Positions 26,688 to 37,097 of a stretch of 63,152 nucleotides of DNA are shown in pieces. Source of the stretch: Zunongwangia pacifica (GTDB lineage: Bacteria > Bacteroidota > Bacteroidia > Flavobacteriales > Flavobacteriaceae); assembly GCF_023499215.1 (NCBI RefSeq), contig NZ_JAKHSK010000027.1:1-63152 (forward strand). The letters are read 5' to 3'. The notes under the pieces were generated by a model. The model was given only the letters and a program-made list of their open reading frames with translations. It searched no databases and had not been told where the DNA came from. How positions within the stretch are numbered: position 1 is the first letter of the stretch; each line of letters opens with the position of its first letter. A program made the position numbers and the translations under genes.

Positions 26688-29600
26688 ATGAAAAAAAACT
26701 CTAATGCAGAAGGGGTAAAGTCACTATGGCCCAAATTTAACGACAGTTTAAAAATAGGTTTCATTACCTTATTGTTTGCACTATTTAGTATGCAAACATA
26801 CGCAACTTCACAATCAACGATTAAAATTTCTTTGGACGAACAGCAAATAAGCTTAAAAAAGCTCTTTAATAAGATTGAAAGCATTACCGACTACTCTTTT
26901 CTGTACCATGTAGGCGATATTGATCTATCTAAAAAAGTAGACGTAAAAGCTAAAGAAAAACCATTAGAAGAAGTTTTGAAGGATGTGTTATCAAAAGAAA
27001 ATATTGATTTTCGGATGGATGATAACCAAATCATTTTAAAACTCCAAAAAAGGATTGAAGCTTCTTCAGATAAAAGAAACGCTTCAGCAAATATGCAGAA
27101 TCTGGTTCATGGGACTATTACTAGCATTGATGGAGAACCCTTAATGGGAATCACAGTTCGCATAAAAGATAAGAACAGAGGAGTTTTTACCGATGAAAAT
27201 GGAAAGTATGCTATCGCAGCCAAAATTGGGGAGACATTAGAATATACTTCTATTGGTTTCGAAAAAGTTTCAGTAACGATTAGTGATACAGCACCTTTGG
27301 ATATTGTGATGGAAGAATCTATAAGCGGTCTGGATGCGGTACAAATAACCGCTTATGGTAAAACATCAAAAAGGCTTAGTACGGGTAATATTGTTACGAT
27401 AACTGGCGAAGAAATCCAGAAAAGTCCCGTGACTAACGTTTTAGAAGCTGTTCAGGGGAAAGTTCCTGGAGTTTATATTCGGCAAACCAATGGGCAGCCA
27501 GGTTCCCCTATTAGTATTCAGATGAGGGGACAGAACTCCATTAGTTCAGTAAGCAATAGAGACCCTTTAATAGTTATCGATGGAGTAAGGTATCCCTATG
27601 GTAATTTGCCAACTGCTTCAGAAACAGGTAGTTTGACTGGAGGGAATGCCCTAAATTTTATTGATCCTAATAATATAGAAAGTATCAACTTCTTAAAAGA
27701 TGCTGATGCCACGGCTATTTATGGATCTAAAGCATCTAATGGGGCTATAATCATTACCACTAAAAAAGGACGTGTAGGGAAACCCCAAATTTCATTTTCT
27801 TCTAGAAATGGAGTGTCTTTTAGAGGGAAAACTCCAGAGTTGTTAAATACTGAGGAATACTTGAATTTTAGGCGTGAAGCCATAGAAAATGCAGGGCTAA
27901 TAATTGACTATGGAGATTGGGACTTAAATGGAAATTGGGATACGAATCGTGAAACCGACTGGATCGATTATTTTTTAGAGGATGCTGCTTTTACAACAGT
28001 TAATAATTTAAGCTATTCTGGTGGAACCGAAAATGTATCGTATTTAATACGCGCTAATTATAACGCCCAGGAAAATATTCAAAATGCGAACGGAAATAAT
28101 AAGACAGGAGGGGTTCACTTTAATTTTAATGTGAATAGTGATGATCGAAAATTTAATCTAGGCTTAACCGGGACTTACAATACCACTAAAAATACAGTTA
28201 TTCCTTTTAATAATAGCTATTTATTGTATGCGCCCAATGCACCTGAATTATATAACGAAGATGGAACTTTAAACTGGACCGATTATGATGATTCTTATTT
28301 AGCCAGAAATCCAGCATCCATATATGAACTTATACATGAAAATAAAACAGATAATTTAATCTCAAACCTAAACTTTACATATATCCCAGTTAAAGGACTT
28401 GAAATTAGTACAATGGCAGGGATTAATATTTTATCATCGAATGAGGTTTTTGCAAAACCCGATACTTATTTTCATCCCAATAGTTGGCAAGTAAGCACTA
28501 GTGAATTAAGTGTTTCTAAAATTAGAACGTTAACGGTGGAACCTAATATTAGCTACACGACAAGTTTAGGGGATTTTGGAGAACTAACGGCAAAAGTAGG
28601 AGCCACCATTATGGATGAATTGACTGAAAAAAATGACACGTATGGGACTAACCTTTTAAATAAGGAAGTGATTAAAAACCCAACGATGGCAGATCCAGAA
28701 AATGTAAATACCAACTATAGAAGTTTGACCAATCGTTACATAGGAGGTTTTGGGATTTTAAATTATAATCTGGTCAATAAATATCTTTTGAATTTTAACA
28801 TAAGAAGAGACGGCTCTACCAAATTTGGGACAGGAAATCGCTTTGGGACGTTTTGGTCTATTGGCGCGGGTTGGATTATGAGTGAAGAAAACTGGTTTAA
28901 AAAGACTATAGACTTTATAAGTTTTGCAAAACTACGAGGAAGTTACGGTACCAGTGGTATTGATGGGATAAACAATTACCAATATAAAACCATATACAGC
29001 TCTGCTTTTTCATATAATGGAAACCGAGGGTTCTTAGCTAGTGGACCGGCCAATCCCTTCTTACATTGGGAAAAAACGAAAAAAGCAGAGATAGCAATAA
29101 ACTTAGAGCTTTTAAAAGGTCGTATTGCAGTCACAGAAAGTTATTACGATAATACCTCTAATGATCAGTTAGTAGCTTTCCCTTTATCTATAGTGACCGG
29201 AGTAAATTATTTAACTATGAATTCTCCGGCAGAAGTGAGAAACTGGGGGCACGAAATTACCTTAGATACCAAAAATATAGTCACCGATAATTTTAGCTGG
29301 TCTACCAGTTTTAATGTGACTTTGCCAAAAAATAAATTAGTGTCATACCCTAATAGCGAAGCCGCTTTGCCTTCATTACAATATGAAATTGGGAAATCTG
29401 TAAATGGTATGAAATTATATAGTTACCAAGGCGTAAATCCCGAAACCGGAAATTATAATTTCTGGAAAGATGTAAATAATGACGGCCAGATGACCGATGA
29501 TGAAATTGGCGAATGGGAGAATGGTGAAATCTTAGATTATAATAGGGACCGTACTGAATTTATAGATTTAAACCCTAAATTTTTTGGAGGTTTTCAAAAT

Positions 29601-30053
29601 ACCTTTAACTATAAAAACTTTAATTTAAGTGTGCTGTTTTCATTTACCAAAAAGAAGGCACTTAATTTTATTGGTTCACAAAGCGATCAACCAGGTACTT
29701 TTAATATGAATATCGCAAAAGATATTTATAATGCCCGTTGGCAACAACCAGGTGATGTTACCAATGTAGCCAAACCAAGAGCAGGCTATCTTGGGTATAC
29801 AAATTTTGCTTATTTTAAAAACAGTACGGGGGCCTATACTAATGCCACTTATGCCCGCTTACAAAATGTGAATTTTAGTTACGACTTTCCTTCAGAATTT
29901 ACCGATAGAATCAATTTTAAAAGTATTAGGATGTATGTGCAAGGGCAAAATTTATTAACCATTTCAAAATATAAAGGTTACGATCCAGAGACACTTGAGG
30001 CTGGTACTGCACCCTTACGAACCATAGTTTTCGGGATTAATTTCACTTTATAG
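26688..30053 (+). CDS. SusC/RagA-family TonB-linked outer-membrane transporter with STN domain
   Basis: 1121 residues. After a signal peptide (about 1-42, ending QTYATSQ) comes an STN domain (ISLDEQQISLKKLFNKIESI, ENIDFRMDDNQIILK), which marks signal-transducing receptors that work through FecR. Then a CarboxypepD_reg-like domain (GEPLMGITVRIKDKNRGVF), the plug (VLEAVQGKVPGVYIRQTNG, DPLIVIDGVRYP, ADATAIYGSKASNGAIIITT) and a barrel with an aromatic end (FGINFTL). Together with SusD it should bind and import a substrate across the outer membrane. The full sigma/FecR/STN chain is present, so uptake is probably self-inducing. Confidence 0.94.
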   Translation: MKKNSNAEGVKSLWPKFNDSLKIGFITLLFALFSMQTYATSQSTIKISLDEQQISLKKLFNKIESITDYSFLYHVGDIDLSKKVDVKAKEKPLEEVLKDVLSKENIDFRMDDNQIILKLQKRIEASSDKRNASANMQNLVHGTITSIDGEPLMGITVRIKDKNRGVFTDENGKYAIAAKIGETLEYTSIGFEKVSVTISDTAPLDIVMEESISGLDAVQITAYGKTSKRLSTGNIVTITGEEIQKSPVTNVLEAVQGKVPGVYIRQTNGQPGSPISIQMRGQNSISSVSNRDPLIVIDGVRYPYGNLPTASETGSLTGGNALNFIDPNNIESINFLKDADATAIYGSKASNGAIIITTKKGRVGKPQISFSSRNGVSFRGKTPELLNTEEYLNFRREAIENAGLIIDYGDWDLNGNWDTNRETDWIDYFLEDAAFTTVNNLSYSGGTENVSYLIRANYNAQENIQNANGNNKTGGVHFNFNVNSDDRKFNLGLTGTYNTTKNTVIPFNNSYLLYAPNAPELYNEDGTLNWTDYDDSYLARNPASIYELIHENKTDNLISNLNFTYIPVKGLEISTMAGINILSSNEVFAKPDTYFHPNSWQVSTSELSVSKIRTLTVEPNISYTTSLGDFGELTAKVGATIMDELTEKNDTYGTNLLNKEVIKNPTMADPENVNTNYRSLTNRYIGGFGILNYNLVNKYLLNFNIRRDGSTKFGTGNRFGTFWSIGAGWIMSEENWFKKTIDFISFAKLRGSYGTSGIDGINNYQYKTIYSSAFSYNGNRGFLASGPANPFLHWEKTKKAEIAINLELLKGRIAVTESYYDNTSNDQLVAFPLSIVTGVNYLTMNSPAEVRNWGHEITLDTKNIVTDNFSWSTSFNVTLPKNKLVSYPNSEAALPSLQYEIGKSVNGMKLYSYQGVNPETGNYNFWKDVNNDGQMTDDEIGEWENGEILDYNRDRTEFIDLNPKFFGGFQNTFNYKNFNLSVLFSFTKKKALNFIGSQSDQPGTFNMNIAKDIYNARWQQPGDVTNVAKPRAGYLGYTNFAYFKNSTGAYTNATYARLQNVNFSYDFPSEFTDRINFKSIRMYVQGQNLLTISKYKGYDPETLEAGTAPLRTIVFGINFTL

Positions 30054-30077
30054 TTTTCAATATAAAATTCGTAAAAC

Positions 30078-31508
30078 ATGAAAATCAATATAAAAAATAT
30101 ACAATTATTATTGTGTTTAGTTGTCGCTTTATCTATAGCTAGTTGCGACGATTACCTGGATATTCCGGCTCCATCTGATGCCTTTTATGCAGAAAATACT
30201 TTTGTAAACGATGCAACAACGGCCACTACGATTAATGGTGTGTTAGCCGATCTTTCGGTTAATGCCTATATCTCAGAATTAGCATTAAATACCGGTCTTT
30301 ATACCGATGAGTTTATGTTGAATAATAGCAATTCCATCACTTATCAGCGTTTTTATAATGATGATTTAAATAGTAATAATGCACCTTCTGTATGGTCTGA
30401 TTTTTATCCATTAGTGTATCGGGTAAATGCCATAATAGAGGGCATTAATAATACAACAGCGACCCTGGTGAATAAAGATCAATACTTGGGAGAAGCTTTT
30501 TTTATAAGGGCCTTAAGTTTCTATTATCTAACCAATGTCTATGGAGATATAGCATTGCCTACAACTTCAGATTATAAGGTGAATAATAAGTTGTCTCGCC
30601 AACCCCAGGAAGAAGCATTTCAGCAGATCATTGCTGATTTAGAAATGGCAGAATCTTTGTTACCCGAAAATTACGCAGCTAGTGACGGAAGTGAAACAAT
30701 CTCTCAGGCACGGCCTAATAAAACTGCGGCAAAAGCTTTATTAGCAAGAGTGTTCCTTCATACCGAAAATTGGCAAAAAGCGCAGGAAATTTCATCCGGC
30801 ATATTAAATAGTGGCCAGCAAAGTTTAGTACCTCTAGAAGATGTTTTTAAAACAGATAGCCAGGCTATGATCTGGGAACTGATGCCCAATAATAATCCTG
30901 ATTCTTATATGAAGTATGTACCCGATTATAATATTTATTTTAGTTGGAATTCTGGTTTTCTTCCTATAGAAATGGAGTTTAGCTATGCGCCTGCGTATTT
31001 AAGTGCTAGCCAATTAGCTGCTTTTGAGGAAGGTGATCTTCGTTTTCAAAATTGGGTTTTTCCATTGGAGATAAACGATATAACCTATTATTTGCCATAT
31101 AAATATCAAAGTGATGTAGCTGGAGAAGAAGCTTCTGCTATGTTACGTATCGCCGAGCAGTATTTAATTAATGCAAGAGCTAATGCTGAATTGGGGAATT
31201 TGGGTGATGCCAATGCGAGAATTAATGAAATTCGTAATCGTGCGGGATTGCCTGCTATTAATCCAACTTCTAAAGAAGAAGTTCTAACAGCAATAGCCAA
31301 AGAGCGCAGGGTTGAATTTTTTGCTGAAAACGGATATCGATTTTTTGACCTAAAAAGAACAAATGCCATTGATGCCGTAATGAATGAAGTTGTAAAAAAC
31401 AAGACCGCTTTTGGAGAAGCCACATGGGGAAGTCACAAGCAATACTGGCCAATATCGTATGGCGAAATTAATGCTAACCCTAATTTAGAACAAACTGAAG
31501 GATATTAA
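30078..31508 (+). CDS. SusD/RagB-family lipoprotein
   Basis: 476 residues. Lipoprotein signal with Cys23 in SIASCDDYLDIP; expected on the cell surface as the lid of the SusC barrel. SusD_RagB signatures: GEAFFIRALSFYYLTNVYGDIAL, RPNKTAAKALLARVFLHTENW and, near the end, LRIAEQYLINARANAELGN, INEIRNRAGLPA and ERRVEFFAENGYRFFDLKR. It follows susC by 24 bases. No glycan-binding module or glycoside hydrolase is nearby. Confidence 0.94.
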   Translation: MKINIKNIQLLLCLVVALSIASCDDYLDIPAPSDAFYAENTFVNDATTATTINGVLADLSVNAYISELALNTGLYTDEFMLNNSNSITYQRFYNDDLNSNNAPSVWSDFYPLVYRVNAIIEGINNTTATLVNKDQYLGEAFFIRALSFYYLTNVYGDIALPTTSDYKVNNKLSRQPQEEAFQQIIADLEMAESLLPENYAASDGSETISQARPNKTAAKALLARVFLHTENWQKAQEISSGILNSGQQSLVPLEDVFKTDSQAMIWELMPNNNPDSYMKYVPDYNIYFSWNSGFLPIEMEFSYAPAYLSASQLAAFEEGDLRFQNWVFPLEINDITYYLPYKYQSDVAGEEASAMLRIAEQYLINARANAELGNLGDANARINEIRNRAGLPAINPTSKEEVLTAIAKERRVEFFAENGYRFFDLKRTNAIDAVMNEVVKNKTAFGEATWGSHKQYWPISYGEINANPNLEQTEGY

Positions 31509-31529
31509 TTGATGATATCAATAATTTCA

Positions 31530-33035
31530 ATGAAAAGTAAAAAGAAGCAGTATCTGGTATTTTTTATTATGATTGCGGGAATTCTTTCCTGTAATCATAA
31601 TAAAAAGCAGGACGAATTTACAGCGAAAAGTAATTCTAAGATAAAGAAAGAACTCGATTCTTTAGCCGGATTGCAAACAGAAGAAGCTCAAAAAAGATTA
31701 GAACAACGGCTAAAACAGTTAAGTGAAAGTAGTGACGAAAGTAAAGTGCTACTTACTTTCGATTATTTCTACACACTAGGTAAGGGTGAGAAGGCCGATT
31801 CTCTTTCGGTGGTTATGAAGGAAAAATTTCCTAACGGAATTAGTGCGCGTTTTGCCGCTTATCAAGACATTTTTTCAGGAGAAGGACCCGACAAAAAATA
31901 TGAGCTTTACAAAAGCTGGAAACAAAAATATCCACCCGAGAATTACGATTTAGAGAATCAGGATATTTATAATTCGGGTCTGTATTTTATCATCGAAGAA
32001 TATGCTGAAGCAGGAGATTTTAGCAGAATAGAAGAATTGGTAAATCAACTTATTGATCATCCAAAAATTGCAATCACTTATTTCAATATAGCGAATTTGT
32101 TTTATCAAAGCGGTCAATACGATAAGGCGCTTGGTTATTTGCAAAAAACAATGGATAGCTCTAAAAAGTGGATTGAAAATAAAAACATTTCCACTAGTTT
32201 AAAACAGACTGTTCACAACATACAAAACGATACCTACTTGTTTTATGCAAATATTTTAGCTAAAAAGGAAAACTGTGAAGAGGCTATCACTTATTACCAA
32301 AATTATAAGGATGCCGTAGATTATTTAGATATCCAGGCTAATTTAAATTATGCCGATTGTTTAGAAACGATTGGTAATAACAAAAAAGCTTTTCAGCAGT
32401 TAGATGAAATTATCAAGATGCATGGCGAAGCTTATGAAGAAAATTATGATCGTTTTAAACGCTTATTTTTAGAAACCCAGGGAAATCAAAAAGATTTTAA
32501 AGACTACGAAAAACAATTAGCCTCCCAGTTTCAGAAGCAGTTAGAAGAGGAGTTGGAAAAAGAGATGATTTCTGAAAAAGCTCCAAATGTAACTTTGGTA
32601 GATTTTGATGGGAATGAACAGCAATTGGCCGACTTAAAAGGAAAAATGTTGATTCTAGATTTTTGGGCCACCTGGTGCCACCCATGCAAAGCATCTTTTC
32701 CGGCGATGCAAAACATTAAAAAGCGTTATGAAAATGATGAAAATGTAAAATTTCTTTTTATCAATACCATGCAAAACCAATCTGAAGCTATTGTGAAAAA
32801 GGATGTGAATGATTTCTTATCAAAGCATAATTATCAATTCGATGTTTATAAAGATTCTAAAACAAAAGCTAATAGCTATCCTATAGCAGATGCCTTTAAA
32901 GTACAAGCCATCCCCTTTAAATTTATAATCGATGAAAAAGGTTTTATTCGATATAAAATAAAAGGTTATGAAGGTAATTTAGATTCCGAAGAGGCAAAAC
33001 TCATAGCGATGATCAAAATGGTAAAACAAAAATGA
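31530..33035 (+). CDS. TlpA-family thioredoxin-like lipoprotein
   Basis: 501 residues from the ATG at 31530; in-frame TTG/ATG codons at 31509-31514 would add up to 7 residues. Lipoprotein signal with Cys21 (MIAGILSCNHN). A long helical, TPR-like middle (YFNIANLFYQSGQYDKALGYL, ANLNYADCLETIGNNKKAF) is followed by a C-terminal TlpA thioredoxin domain with the WATWCHPCK redox site (Cys383, Cys386) and the cis-proline segment VQAIPFKFIIDEKG. Probably a periplasm-facing disulfide reductase. It comes right after susD, so the imported ligand may contain disulfides or the enzyme may reduce locus partners. Confidence 0.9.
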   Translation: MKSKKKQYLVFFIMIAGILSCNHNKKQDEFTAKSNSKIKKELDSLAGLQTEEAQKRLEQRLKQLSESSDESKVLLTFDYFYTLGKGEKADSLSVVMKEKFPNGISARFAAYQDIFSGEGPDKKYELYKSWKQKYPPENYDLENQDIYNSGLYFIIEEYAEAGDFSRIEELVNQLIDHPKIAITYFNIANLFYQSGQYDKALGYLQKTMDSSKKWIENKNISTSLKQTVHNIQNDTYLFYANILAKKENCEEAITYYQNYKDAVDYLDIQANLNYADCLETIGNNKKAFQQLDEIIKMHGEAYEENYDRFKRLFLETQGNQKDFKDYEKQLASQFQKQLEEELEKEMISEKAPNVTLVDFDGNEQQLADLKGKMLILDFWATWCHPCKASFPAMQNIKKRYENDENVKFLFINTMQNQSEAIVKKDVNDFLSKHNYQFDVYKDSKTKANSYPIADAFKVQAIPFKFIIDEKGFIRYKIKGYEGNLDSEEAKLIAMIKMVKQK

Positions 33036-33472
33036 TAAAAAGGTGCATGTAGCTATAGCATTTTAATCAATTTATAAAAAATTTAATAGCCTGAGGTTTG
33101 TCTTAGAAATAGAAAAATGTTTTTAAATGCTATCTCAAGGTTTATCATTGGTAAAGCTCTCAGGTTAATTAAAAACGGGAGCTTTGCCAGTATTTATAAT
33201 TAAGAAGTAAATGCAGAACGAGAACAAAATCTATCATATTTCGAGACGCTATGCTTTGAGTATCTAGGCTAGAGAGCACTCAAATTTACCATTCTTTTTA
33301 GCATTTATATTCTTAAACGATTCCACTAGGCAGATCGATGCTACCAGGATTAGTTTTGAAGATGATTAAATGTTCAAAAAACCGCTTACTATCCAGCTAT
33401 AGCGATTCACCATATTATTTAAATAACAGATCTAAAATCAATAAAATAAATTACAAAGCAAAAATTAATAAA
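33036..33472. other. Intergenic before M16 peptidase
   Basis: No gene called. An in-frame extension upstream of the peptidase (from 33338) has no family resemblance. A hairpin GGTAAAGCTC (33150-33159) / GAGCTTTGCC (33179-33188) has no T-run and is of uncertain role. Confidence 0.4.
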
Positions 33473-36286
33473 ATGAATATAAAAAAGAGTATTTTTTTAC
33501 TATTTGTATTCCTAACTAGTTTTGGTTATGGGCAACAGCAACAAATAAAACCTGCTAATATTGTTAGAGGAAAGCTTAGCAACGGAATGCATTATTATAT
33601 CATGCATAACGAAGAACCTGAAGATAGAGCTTCCTTTTATTTTGCGCAGAATGTAGGTTCTATTCTAGAAAATGATACCCAGCAGGGATTAGCCCATTTT
33701 TTAGAGCATATGGCTTTTAATGGCTCAGAAAATTTTCAGGATAAAGGAATGTTAGAGTATCTTGAAAAAAACGGAATTAAATTCGGAACAGAGATTAATG
33801 CTTTTACCAGTTTCGATGAAACGGTTTATAATATCAATCAGGTACCTGTTCAGAATGAAAAATTAATAGATTCTGTTCTATTGGTATTGCACGATTGGTC
33901 TGGATATTTATCGTTAACAGATGACGAGATTGACAATGAAAGAGGTGTCGTAAATGAAGAATGGAGAACTAGAAATACTCCCAATTATCGGGCTTCTGCT
34001 AAAATATGGTTACAGGGATATTTAAAAGACTCTAAATATGCTAACCGAATGGCTATCGGTAAAATGGAGATCATCAATAATTTTAAATACGATACACTTC
34101 GATCTTATTACCATAGATGGTATAGACCCGATGAGCAGGCGGTGATTATCGTAGGTGACATCGATACCCAAAAAATGGAAGAAAAGGTAAAATCTATTTT
34201 TTCTGAAATCCCATTAAAAGAGAATTTACCAGAAAGACCCAATTTCGATGTTCCGTTGAATAAGGAATTAATTTATCTAACAGCAACCGATGATGAATTA
34301 GGAGAGCCATCGATAAGTTATTTTGTAAAACGTCATCCAAAAGAATTGTCGGTTTTAGAACAGCAAAAAGAAGATTTAATTAATGGGTACGTTACCTATA
34401 TTTTGAACAATCGTTTTTCAGAATTAATCTTATCAGAAGATAGCCCGGTGTTAAACGCAGGTATCGGTATTCAAGAATTTGTGAGACCTTTAGAAGTATT
34501 AACTCTAAATATCATCCCTAAAAAAGATAGTTTAGCATCCGCTTTAAATTTCACCCTTACTGAATATAACCGCTTTGCTGAATACGGGGCTACTGAAGCC
34601 GAATTAGATAGAGCTAAAGCAGACTTTAAAGTGAGTTTTGAATCTGCTAAAAAGAATAGCAATAAACGTAGTAACGATTCGTATGCGTCCGAGATTTATG
34701 ACGCCTATTTTAAAGAACGTGAAATTCCAGATTACAAATGGTCTTTAGATTATAAACTTTCCTTATTAGAAAAGATCACCAACCAAGATATTATCGATTT
34801 TTTAGCCAATTACCAGGGAGAAATCGGTCAGGGGGTAGCTGCTATGGGAGCTAATGAATATACTTACCCAACAAAGGCTGAAGTTTTGGCAATTATAGAA
34901 AATGTGACCGCTAAAAAACTAGTGCCATATATAGAAAAAGAATCTGATGAAACACTAATCAATAAAGAACTGAAGGGGGCTAAAGTAGTTTCTAAAGAAA
35001 AAATAGAAGGGATTGAAGGTCATGTATACACGTTATCGAACGGAGTGAAACTTGCTTTTTATAAAACCGATTTCGAGAAAGATAAAGTTTATTTAGAAGG
35101 TTTTAGTCCCGGCGGACAGTCATTAATTGCAACTCAGGATCTGCCAAATGCAATAGTGGCACCTTATTTAGTTTCAGAATCTGGTTTAGGGACTTTAAAT
35201 AAAATTCAATTACAAAAATCATTGGCAGGTAAAGATGTGTTTGTAAATACTTCTATTAATGAGTTTAGCGATGATGTTTCAGGAATGTCCAGTACACAGG
35301 ATGCAGAAACCATGCTCCAAGAAATTTATATGTATTTTACAGCTCCTCGTTTTGATAAAAACGCTTTTAATATTTTAAAGCAAAACTTAGAGAGTAACTT
35401 AATAGCGAAAGAGAATAACGTACAGAGTGTATTTCAGGATTCCCTTTCATTAGCGAGTACCAACTATAGCGACCGTACCCTAATTTTCGATCAGTCACTT
35501 ATTGATGCAATTAAATTCGATAAAATATCAAAAATTTATACTGAACGAATTGCGAAGGCCAGCGATTTCACTTTTGTTTTCGTAGGAGATTTTGAGGAAG
35601 AAAGTTTATTGAAATTAAGCCAGAAATATTTAGGAAGTATTCCTGAAGGAAAAAAGGAGTCGATTGTAGATCACCACATGCGTCCTCAAAAAGGAATTAC
35701 CACAGTACATATTTCAGAAGAAATGCAAACTCCGCAAACCACTATAAGTGTGTCTTATAATGGCGAAATAAACTATACTCCAGAAAATGATATGGCAATG
35801 TATATGATCGCAGAATTGCTGAATAAAAAGTATATGGAAAGTATTCGCGAAGAAGAAGGCGGAAGCTATGGAGTTAGCGTTAGTGGAAACATAGCAATTA
35901 AACCAATAAACAACTTTAATCTTAGCGTTAGTTTTAACTGTAATCCTGATAAAAAGGATACATTGTTAGAAATTGTTTACGATGAAATTAAAAAAATAGC
36001 CATGACAGTTGATGAGGAGCAATTGCAGCAAGTAAAAAATAACATTAAGAAGAATAGAAAAGAAGCCCTAAAAGATAACGGTTTTTGGTTGTCGCAAATA
36101 GTAGCTAGTTTAGATAAAGAAATTCCGGTGAGAACACAAGAAAGCTTCGAAAAACTTGTAGATCATATCTCTGCGGCCGATATAAAAGAAATTGCCAAAA
36201 CTATAAATGCAGAGCCTGGAATTGTAGAAGGTGTTTTAAGTCCGGTGAAAGAAAGTGATGCTAATCACTCTAATGTTGAGGATTAA
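33473..36286 (+). CDS. M16-family (pitrilysin/insulinase-like) zinc peptidase, two-domain
   Basis: 937 residues from the ATG at 33473, chosen because it begins a proper signal peptide (MNIKKSIFLLFVFLTSFGYG). The N-terminal half has the inverted zinc motif H75-F-L-E78-H79 and the downstream glutamate region ERGVVNEEWRTR. The C-terminal half (FAFYKTDFEKDKVYLEGFSPG-like, VGDFEEESLLKLSQKYLG) is the inactive partner that closes the chamber. M16 enzymes degrade oligopeptides, so this peptidase supports a peptide-uptake role for the preceding SusCD pair. A strong terminator follows. Confidence 0.92.
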   Translation: MNIKKSIFLLFVFLTSFGYGQQQQIKPANIVRGKLSNGMHYYIMHNEEPEDRASFYFAQNVGSILENDTQQGLAHFLEHMAFNGSENFQDKGMLEYLEKNGIKFGTEINAFTSFDETVYNINQVPVQNEKLIDSVLLVLHDWSGYLSLTDDEIDNERGVVNEEWRTRNTPNYRASAKIWLQGYLKDSKYANRMAIGKMEIINNFKYDTLRSYYHRWYRPDEQAVIIVGDIDTQKMEEKVKSIFSEIPLKENLPERPNFDVPLNKELIYLTATDDELGEPSISYFVKRHPKELSVLEQQKEDLINGYVTYILNNRFSELILSEDSPVLNAGIGIQEFVRPLEVLTLNIIPKKDSLASALNFTLTEYNRFAEYGATEAELDRAKADFKVSFESAKKNSNKRSNDSYASEIYDAYFKEREIPDYKWSLDYKLSLLEKITNQDIIDFLANYQGEIGQGVAAMGANEYTYPTKAEVLAIIENVTAKKLVPYIEKESDETLINKELKGAKVVSKEKIEGIEGHVYTLSNGVKLAFYKTDFEKDKVYLEGFSPGGQSLIATQDLPNAIVAPYLVSESGLGTLNKIQLQKSLAGKDVFVNTSINEFSDDVSGMSSTQDAETMLQEIYMYFTAPRFDKNAFNILKQNLESNLIAKENNVQSVFQDSLSLASTNYSDRTLIFDQSLIDAIKFDKISKIYTERIAKASDFTFVFVGDFEEESLLKLSQKYLGSIPEGKKESIVDHHMRPQKGITTVHISEEMQTPQTTISVSYNGEINYTPENDMAMYMIAELLNKKYMESIREEEGGSYGVSVSGNIAIKPINNFNLSVSFNCNPDKKDTLLEIVYDEIKKIAMTVDEEQLQQVKNNIKKNRKEALKDNGFWLSQIVASLDKEIPVRTQESFEKLVDHISAADIKEIAKTINAEPGIVEGVLSPVKESDANHSNVED

Positions 36287-36323
36287 TTTTAGTCCCTTAA
36301 AACAAGTTAATTTCTTGAAATTA

Positions 36324-36371
36324 CAATAAAAAAGAGGCTGTTTTTCTTTAAAAACAGCCTCTTTTTTATTG
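36324..36371. terminator. Bidirectional terminator, 22-bp stem
   Basis: A perfect 22-bp stem (core AAAAAAGAGGCTGTTTTT / AAAAACAGCCTCTTTTTT) with a CTTT loop between two convergent genes. A- and T-runs on both sides make it usable from either strand. Confidence 0.93.
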
Positions 36372-36394
36372 TATGAAAAAATAGGAAAAGATAC

Positions 36395-37087
36395 TTAGTG
36401 CGTATGTGCTTTTCCTTGATTGTCATCATCTATACTTTTTCCTACCGCAGTTTTGGCACTGGCAGGTGTTTCTCTGGGCATTGTTCTAAAAACATGATCC
36501 CAAAACGGCGAAGAAACTCCAAAAGCACGATCTGGTTCACGATAATGGTGAATACTGTGATGGTGCCATAAGATTTTTAAAAAGTTGTTAGGCACTTTAA
36601 AAGCATGTACCGAATAGTGTACCGCAAGATAACTAGCATACCCCACTAAGAACCCCGCTAAAAAACCAAATACATAATCGCCCAATATCGCTCTGTAAAT
36701 TATAAACAATACAGAAGCAACAATTAAACTGAGTACTGGCGGCATGGCCAATCTCGATTTATCTTTTGGGTAATCATGGTGTACCCCGTGCATGGTGTAC
36801 GAAATTTTTTGCCTTCTTGGTGTAGTGGCCGGGATATGGTATAAATAGCGATGTGCTAAATATTCAATTAAAGTAAAAAATAATAGTCCACCAGCAAACC
36901 AGGCTAATATTTCAGGGGTTCTAAACCCTTTTTCAAAAATTCCGTAGTAAATAAGTGCCGCAGATGTACCAAAGAAAATAATTAACGGTGCAGAAATGTG
37001 CGTATGTGTTAATTTTTCTAAAATAGGATTTTCAAAAAGCTTTGGGGAGCCCTTATGTTTTGGTCGTTTTAGTTTAGTAGATTCCAT
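36395..37087 (-). CDS. Fatty acid hydroxylase / sterol desaturase superfamily protein
   Basis: 230 residues with four hydrophobic segments. The di-iron histidine boxes are complete: EYLAHRYLYH, MHGVHHDYP, AVHYSVH and WHHHSIHHY. The short length and box spacing fit fatty acid 2-hydroxylases better than sterol enzymes. In Bacteroidota these may hydroxylate sphingolipid or ornithine-lipid acyl chains; that specific role is inference. It lies 10 bases downstream of the deoxynucleoside kinase gene on the same strand. Confidence 0.9.
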   Translation of the reverse strand: MESTKLKRPKHKGSPKLFENPILEKLTHTHISAPLIIFFGTSAALIYYGIFEKGFRTPEILAWFAGGLLFFTLIEYLAHRYLYHIPATTPRRQKISYTMHGVHHDYPKDKSRLAMPPVLSLIVASVLFIIYRAILGDYVFGFLAGFLVGYASYLAVHYSVHAFKVPNNFLKILWHHHSIHHYREPDRAFGVSSPFWDHVFRTMPRETPASAKTAVGKSIDDDNQGKAHTH

Positions 37088-37097
37088 AATCTAAAGT

